The notes below the pieces were generated by a model. That model was not told the DNA's origin, searched no databases, and worked only from the letters and a program-made list of their open reading frames with translations. From positions 11,536,970-11,600,969 of the forward strand of contig CP099841.1 in NCBI GenBank assembly GCA_030062745.1: a stretch of 64,000 bases of DNA, written 5' to 3'. A program made the translations under genes and the position numbers. Origin of the DNA: Capitulum mitella (lineage: Eukaryota; Arthropoda; Thecostraca; Pollicipedomorpha; Pollicipedidae). Below are positions 57,530-64,000 of the stretch, piece after piece; within the stretch, counting starts at the first letter, position 1, and the number at the start of each line of letters is the position of its first letter.

Positions 57530-59760
57530 GAAATTTCTGGGGGGTGGGCAAAAACATTGTTTTGCTCCCAGCGGTCAGGCTGGGGGGTGACTGTCCCTCC
57601 TTCCCCCCTTTTTCCGCGGTCGCTGCTCAGGAACCCATCTGGCAGTTTCAGGAGCGCTTGGGCCATCTCGGGTTTCCTCCTGTCGTCCATGGGACATTTT
57701 TGCCGTCTAAGGAGTCCCCAGGCACTAAAAAGGGTCCTCTGTAAGTCTCTCTGCCGTGACAGAGGCTCCTCTGGCAATCTTCTAGGCCCTTTGGCCGTTT
57801 CAGGAGCAGTCTGGACGTCTCAAGTTCTGGTAGTTTCAGGGGCCCTTCTGGTCGTCTCAAGGGCCGCTATTGATTGAAACTTTTAGTTAGCAGTCTCAAA
57901 GGTCCCTCTCTAGCATTCTTATTGGACTACCTGTGGTCCTGGGTACCCCTCTTATCGTCTCTGGGAAACATTTTTGCCATCTCAGGGGCCTTCTGGCAGT
58001 TACAAAAAACCTTTTGGCAATTTCAGGGCTCCTGTGCAGTGTCATAGGCCCCTTGACCGTCTCCGGTGGTTCCCATGGCTGTACCAGGATCTTCCTCTGT
58101 TACATGGTGTATATCTGGCAGTCTTTTAGGGCCCCTCTAGCCGTAACAAGTGGCTTTTGTTGGCGCTTCAGGGGCCTCACTGGCAGTCTCAGGGGACCTT
58201 GCCCGTGCCACGAGCCCGCTTATCACACTCGGGAACCCTCTGGCCGTCCAGCGCCCCCATAACACCCAAATATTGTCTTAGAGGACCTCTTATCGTCTTT
58301 GCCTGGCAGGCGCGTCGCGATCTTCTTGGCGATCTCAAGTGTCTCATCTGCGGTGCACGGGCCCATCGTGCCGGCTCAGAAACCACCTGACCTTCCCGGG
58401 GCCCCTGACAGCATCAAGAACCCCTCAGGGTTTCAAAAAGGCCAGTGTAGCCCATTTGTGGCTCCTCTTGAGGTTAAGAAGTTCACCGACGATTCCCCCG
58501 TTCAGGGGGCCCCTCTGGCTGGCCAAGGTCTCCTTATGCCGTGCTAGGTGTCGTCTTAAGTTCTTGCCGTCTCAGAAACCTCTCTGACACTTTTAGCGGT
58601 CTCATGGACCCTTTGCCGTGTTGAAACCCCGTGCTGTGGTCCAAGGGGCCCTTGAGGAGTTTCAAGGGCCCTTCTTTCTACCTTAGGGGCCATCTTGCAG
58701 TATCAGGGTCTCATTAACCCTCCCGGAGGCCCTCTGACTACATCAAGGATCCTCAGCTTTTCACTCACAGAGGCCCCCTGGGGACTCAGTCCTCATCTTG
58801 GCCGTCTCAGGGGCCGTATGGGCCATCTGGCGGACTCAGACATTGCCTTGTTGGGGCCCTGTTGTGGTCTCAGGGGCCCTTTGGGAACTTCAGGAGCCCT
58901 CTAAGCGTCTCAAAGGTCATCTAACCCTCCGGGAGGCCTTCCTGACTGCATCAAGAGGTCGTCAGGTTCTTATAGAGATCTCGTGACACTCATACAGAGC
59001 ACCTTCCGGGCGCCTTTTTAGTCTGACAGGGGCCCATTCTCAGGCCTCAGGGGAGAGGGGGCGATCGTCCCAATTGCCCCCCCCCCTTTGGATCCGCGCT
59101 TGGCCCTCGTAATCAGTGGGGCCGCATGTGGTTAAAATTACTGTCGGTTTGTAAAGGGGCACCGCTGAAGAGTAAAGAGGGCACATGCTCGCCTGTAAAG
59201 GCGTTCCTGTCGACCTGGCGGGTGCCTCTTATAGGCAGGGACATCTTTACAGGAGAGCAGTGGCCCCTGAATGATCGTTCAGGGTCCCCTGTTGGCCAGA
59301 GAGGTCACTGCCTGTCTGTAGATGGCACCATATCCGCTTGTAAAGGGCTCCTGTCGACCTTTGAAGGCACGGCAGGGGCTTTCTTCCAGACCGAAGGGAG
59401 GTCCCTTCAGATGCTAGCAGGAGCCCTTTGTGGGCCGACAGGGGGTCCTCCCCAGAGAAGAAGTGAACTTCCCTATAAGCTAGCAGGGGCCCGGAACGTT
59501 CATTCAAACCACGGGCCTCTCTCACAGCACACAAAGCCTTCTTGTATATTCGGAGTACGTTTTCTTTAGGTTCTTAAGCCTTCTTTAATGCTTAGAATAT
59601 TCTTATTTTGCCTCAATTTTCTGTTTCGGGCAGTGTAAGACGCCCTGCAGGCGCCTCACGCTATCCAAAGCATTAGGGTTTTCGGCCCCAGGGGTCCCGC
59701 TTGGTCTCCAGGGGGGCCATGGCTCTTTTGGCCCCCGCCCTTGGCTACGCCACTGGGCAT
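57530..59760. repeat. Long degenerate tandem arrays in one repeat element
   Basis: From about 57600 to 59030, short units around tctcaggggccc(t)tctggc.gt repeat irregularly at roughly 20-35 bp. After a cccccccctttggatccgcg block, a different unit (ctgtaaaggggctcctgtcgacc) runs from about 59130 to 59540. The right edge cccgcccttggctacgccactgggc is the reverse of ggcgtagcc, the start of the repeat at 48911, so both belong to one family. The long frames on both strands are artefacts of the repeats. Confidence 0.65.
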
Positions 59761-59842
59761 TTACAAGACTTAACGACTTTCGTCATGCCAATATGCATCA
59801 TGCAGTCACCAATTTGCCACTTTAATACAATAAATGTGCAAG

Positions 59843-59895
59843 GGCGCGCGCGCGCGCACACACACACACACACACACATATGTGTGTGTGTGTGT
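59843..59895. repeat. (GC)n(CA)n-TATG-(TG)n self-complementary microsatellite
   Basis: A gcgcgcgc run passes into acacacac, then atat, then gtgtgtgt, so CA and TG halves pair with each other. It is a simple-sequence palindrome able to form a hairpin or Z-DNA. Confidence 0.85.
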
Positions 59896-60249
59896 AAAAC
59901 GCGTTTTTAGTGCAGTTGCTGAAAAATCGGGAAATTGCCTTTGGTCAAAATAACGTGGGCTAAATCCGTTGAGAAACTCTCATTGGCTCGACCCCGAATC
60001 ATTCACAAAAATTAACGTCCCTAGTTGGAGATGTACGTCCAAACCTTTCCACGTTCTAGTTCCGCCCCCCACCCCCTTCATCCGCGTGCAAACACTAGCC
60101 AAGCGCTTATTGACTGACAATGTTTTCACGCATCGGGTGAGACCGAGAAGGAATGGCAAATATCTTACCTATGGTCAATCGTTCAACATCCAAAACATTT
60201 CGGGTATGGTTCGAATGTTCAGAACAGCAAGAAGTATTTCGAGTTTCCC

Positions 60250-60255
60250 TTTATT
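60250..60255 (-). terminator. Poly(A) signal of Blimp-1
   Basis: TTTATT on the plus strand is AATAAA for the minus-strand gene. It lies about 1.58 kb beyond the Blimp-1 stop codon with no closer gene, so 60255-61837 is probably its 3' untranslated region. Confidence 0.5.
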
Positions 60256-61837
60256 TCCCGACAGTTAAAACATACGAGTATGAATACAAATAACACATAC
60301 ACATATTCCGAATAAATAATAGCACACTTAAGAAAAGCACCACACTGAAAGGAATTGAGTCTCACAGCAAAGAAACCTGTCAAGCTAAATGAGATCAAGG
60401 AGCCAGCTCTTGGCAAGTACGGCCTTTTGGCCCAGAGCACACAAAGATAACATCTATCCATAACGCATGTTCGCCGCGTGGACACTTAATTCGGCGACTG
60501 ATGACCGGGTTGAAGTCCGGAAAACTGTTAACAAATCCTTCGGAATCTGATAAGAGATCAGTTTGTACGCCGACCAGGATTTCTTGTGTCCCTTTCAAGT
60601 GTATCGCTCCACCGAGGAGGCATTTCGGTAGCCGACAACCGTCTCCCCGGCGCGCGCACCGCAGATACACGCTGCATATTGCACCAGACCCTCCGGCAGA
60701 CGATCACAGGCGACGCGGCCGCTCAGAGCGGCCGGCAGCACCGGCTGTGGACACACTGCGGGATCCCAGCTGTCATGGCAGCGTCGGACGCGTCAGGAAA
60801 ACATGCGGCCATAAACCCGCGCTCGTGATTCCATTCAAAGACCCAGAGGAGCACGATTTCCCAGTGGCCTTCACCCTGGAGCATGTTTGATCAGGTACAG
60901 GTATTACATACACGACACTTGGAGTAATCACAATTTAGACAGGCCCCCGACGCTGTGGCAATTGGTTGTTTTCTTTTGATTATCCAGACTTTCCACAGCA
61001 CATAGGCCACAACAACGAACAAGGCATACACGGTTGTCAACCCGTCGCGTGAGGAGTGACGTCTGTTGTAGTTTCATCGACGATGTCCAAGCAATCAGAG
61101 TATTCATATGTGTTACGGCAATAATGCCCGTTCTTGAGCACCATCCTGCGATGAAATCGCACCACATGCAGATCCCGCCTGGGACATCCATGTAACAACA
61201 TACATCATGCAAACATGGCAGTACGTAAATAACTACTATCGCAGGGGCGAATCCAAGAACTCAGGGGGAGAGGTGTTGGGCAGCAGCCTCCCAAGTTCAT
61301 TACTTGATGATCCTGCAAGAAAAAAACGGGAAAGGGGTTTAAGCTCCCGCAAGCCTGCCTCCCTCCCCCCCCTCCCCGTCTGGATCCACTCCTGCATTTA
61401 ATGCCACAAAGTTCAGATTCCTGACAACGAGACGTCTGAAACGCCAAGCCGTCTAACAGCCCAAACAAAGGTACCGATTTAACACAGTACAGACACTGGC
61501 TATCGCAGCAATCTCATGATCTCATCCAATGCTGTCCATCCAACAGCACGGTGATCCAGGTCGTCTGGAACAAACTTAGCTGTTGCCTCGCCCACAACGA
61601 CGACGTTTTTCAAGCATTTAAACTTGTCACAGCGGAGACGGTCCCAGTTCGGGCCGCGCTGCACAGCTCAACGTCGGATTAACCACCCACAAGAACGGAG
61701 GGACCACGATGAGAAATCAGCCACGAGGAGGAGGAGGAGGACGGCGCGGCTCAGAGACGACCCCTAATCGGAGGACCCGGCCTCTCCGGAGAGGACTCGT
61801 CAGCGTAGAGCAGCCGCTGGCCGGCTTCCAGGAGGCG

Positions 61838-63811
61838 CTAGGCGGGCGGCGGCGCCAGCTGGCGGCCGCCGTGCTGGGCGGCCGGCGGCGGCAGGCCGGC
61901 GAAGCGCGGCGGGCAGCGCTGCTGCGGCCAGCCGGCCGGCGCCGCCGGCGTTGGTCTCGGCTCCGGCTGCGGCACCTGGCCGCACGCCGTCGCCTTCCAG
62001 TGGCTGCGCAGGCCAGACGCGCTGATGTAGCGTTTGTGGCAGGATCCGCACGCGAACGGCCGCTCGTTGGTGTGCAGCCACCGGTGCAGCTTCAGGTGCA
62101 CGAACTGCGTGAAGCGCGACGGGCAGACCTCGCACGCGAACGGCTTGTGGCCCGAGTGCAGCCGCATGTGCGTCTTCAGGTTGGACGTGGAGCTGAAGCG
62201 TTTGCCGCACAGCTGGCACTCGTGAGGTCGCTCGCCTGCGGAAAAATCGCGGGCAGCGACCGGTCAGCCCACGTGTTATCGCACCGGGAACGGCGATTAT
62301 GATTGGAGCTCGCCAATCGCTAACGGTTCCCTGGGACTGATCTGACGTCACGAGCCCGTAAAGCTAAAGCAACTCTGGCACGCATCCGCCTGAGCAAATA
62401 GACGTAGACACTTTCTGGAGTGATGGTAATGAAGATGTTCTGTCAACCAAGATGCACGATTCCATGACACGACAAGCATTGCCATCCGCGGCTGCGCATT
62501 GTTGTTCTGGGCATCACTTCAGTTCAGATCACATACGGCAGCTGAAACTGAGCGTTGCCCGTTCCTCAGCGCGCCCTTAACTCACCCGTGTGGACCAGGT
62601 TGTGTTTCTGCAGGTGCGCCAGCTGGGTGAAGCTCTTGCCACACACGCCGCACTGGAAGGGCCGCTCGCCGCTGTGCGTGCGCAGGTGCACCTTGAGGTT
62701 GCTCAGCTGGCCGAACGTCTTGAGGCACTGGTTGCACTGGTAGTGCATCTTGCCGTCCTTCTTCTGCAGGGGGAATGGCAGCGAGCGGCAGCCGCGCGGT
62801 CGCGGCGCACCGGCACGGTCGCCGTGCCAGGGCGCCGGCGCGGCGCCGCCGGCCGCGCGGCGCGGCGCCGGCTCGGCGTACCGCGGCGCGCCGGCCGGCG
62901 CCGCGCGCACGTCGGCGCCGGCCTCGATCGAGTCGGCGCCGGGCCGGCGGCCGGCCGGCGCCGGCTGCAGCAGCCGCAGCTCGCCGCGGCGCCGCAGCAG
63001 GATGCTCTGCAGCAGGCTGCCGCCGGCCAGCGCCGCGTCCGGCTCCAGACCGTAGCGGCGCAGCTGGCTCCAGAGTTCGGCCGGCGCCTCGGGGTTCGGC
63101 GGCTCGGCGAGGAGCGGCGGCAGCGTCGGCGGCGCGGCCTCCGGCCAGCCGAGCTCGGCGGCCACCGCCGACCGCACGGCCGGCACGCGCAGCACGTGGA
63201 AGTCGGCCGGCGAGTCGGGCGAGGCGGACCGCGGCTCGGCGGCCGGTCGTGCGACCGCCTCCTCGGCTGCCTCGCCGGCAGACGCCGAGCTCTGGCGGCG
63301 CCGCTCCGCCGCGTTCTGCGACTTGATGTGGTACGCCTTGGACATCTTGATCTTGACCTTGCGGAACTCGTTGCGGCAGGCGTCGTCGGCGTGCCGTTTG
63401 CCGGGCCGGCTGAAGTCGAGCGCGCAGCCGCTGTCGGCGTCCTCATCGCTGCTGGGGCCCTGCGGCGGCAGGTCCGGCTGGCAGTCGTGGCTCTGGTAGC
63501 CCTCGTCGCTGCAGCCCGGCGAGGACATGGCCGACGACCGGCCCAGCGCCTGCGCCCGATTCGTCTCCCGCTCCCCGGCCTCCGATTCCGACTCCGATCT
63601 CCGCTCGGGTTTCGGCTCGCACTCCCGCCCCGGTTCCTGCCTCGGTTCTGGATCCAGCTCCGGTTCCGGTCGAGGCTGTGACTTGGGTTCCGGGATGCCA
63701 GCAGTCCTGGCCCAGTCCTCTGCCAAAGTCGGAAGCCACTGAGTGCCTGGGCGTTGGCCAGTTTCAACGGCCATTGCTAAAATGCCATGACCAGTGTACG
63801 TGTCTTCATCT
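61838..63811 (-). CDS. Blimp-1: Blimp-1/PRDM1 transcription factor, 3' exons
   Basis: Blimp-1 is a nuclear repressor; in insects it is ecdysone-induced and times developmental transitions. Exon 63811-62586 starts at a likely acceptor (GGTGCTTCAG; frame [16 protein letters not shown]). It encodes a Pro/Glu/Arg- and Ala-rich region with DEGYQSHD and [10 protein letters not shown], the latter loosely like a CtBP-binding motif. It then holds fingers 1 ([20 protein letters not shown]) and 2 ([20 protein letters not shown]). The donor at 62585 splits the HTGE linker. Exon 62235-61838 holds fingers 3 ([20 protein letters not shown]), 4 ([20 protein letters not shown]) and 5 ([21 protein letters not shown], a C2HC type), then an Ala/Pro tail to TAG. 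The fifth finger is the arthropod form. The PR/SET domain must be encoded further right, outside the window, so the gene is partial here. Confidence 0.92.
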
Positions 63812-64000
63812 CTGAAGCACCAAATGAGTGGTTTTGGAAAACAACAGCAAAAGGCTGAAGCACATCAGCGTGACTTCCATTACGTCCTCTCAAGTGTTTA
63901 ACCAAACATTAAATAGCTTCGACGATAAGGTGACCTTTATGATTCATAAGCTAGAAAAACGGTATGTTTGCAAACAGAGCACAATTCAGCGTCAGGTGTA

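Noticed and set aside
60395-60890. Frames on both strands in the Blimp-1 3' region
   Set aside because: They lack domains, splice signals and recognisable similarity, and fall in the inferred 3' untranslated region.
62590-63767. Frames of 363 (plus) and 354 (minus, other frame) residues over Blimp-1
   Set aside because: They are GC-driven shadow frames; the zinc-finger frame is the real one.
1-64000. CRISPR arrays, operons or bacterial mobile systems
   Set aside because: The regular repeats are minisatellites without unique spacers, and genes have spliceosomal introns; the DNA is eukaryotic.

Overview
This is nuclear DNA from an animal. Genes are split into many exons by introns with GT/AG ends, and coding exons are very GC-rich compared with the AT-rich DNA around them. 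Microsatellites, minisatellites and transposon remnants are dense. The zinc fingers of the Blimp-1 gene at the right edge look arthropod-like (fifth finger reads [11 protein letters not shown]). My inference is an arthropod, probably a crustacean; the species cannot be named from this window.

Layout: 1-3.4 kb holds no recognisable gene. At 3.4-7.4 kb (+) lies a secreted, low-complexity protein ending in a WAP-type four-disulfide core, with a 41-bp minisatellite upstream and an apparent frame break before the WAP domain. At 9.2-14.0 kb (-) is PFDN6 (prefoldin subunit 6, four exons), whose 3-kb third intron contains a large inverted duplication of a mobile element. It is arranged head to head, across 772 bp, with NPRL3 (+, 13 coding exons, 14.8-26.3 kb, poly(A) signal near 27.03 kb), the GATOR1 subunit that restrains TORC1. 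NPRL3 carries tandem repeats touching several exon borders. The last exon reads into a minisatellite, and the exon-12 acceptor is itself a repeat unit.

From 27.4 to 39 kb the DNA is mobile: a TTAA-flanked piggyBac-like non-autonomous element split by a pogo-like element with a truncated transposase, AT-rich hairpins, and a 6-kb element with inverted arms of about 0.9-1.0 kb. At 40.0-43.9 kb (+) is ZRSR2 (U2AF35-related minor-spliceosome factor), with a second piggyBac-like copy in its intron. A possible minus-strand gene with a GPI-anchor-like tail lies at 45.8-47.35 kb. From 47.7 to 59.8 kb the DNA is again repeats: a 3.7-kb element with GTAACGGA-rich ends, a third piggyBac-like copy, and long degenerate tandem arrays. 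At 60.25-63.8 kb (-) is the 3' part of Blimp-1 (PRDM1), with five zinc fingers; its PR/SET exons would lie beyond the right edge.

The four confident genes (chaperone subunit, nutrient-sensing GAP subunit, splicing factor, transcription factor) are housekeeping or developmental and form no shared pathway. The only structural link is the divergent PFDN6/NPRL3 pair. I found no gene cluster that amounts to a new biological system. The most unusual material is how tandem repeats have reshaped NPRL3 splice junctions and C-terminus, and a transposon family that carries nuclear-receptor-type binding motifs.
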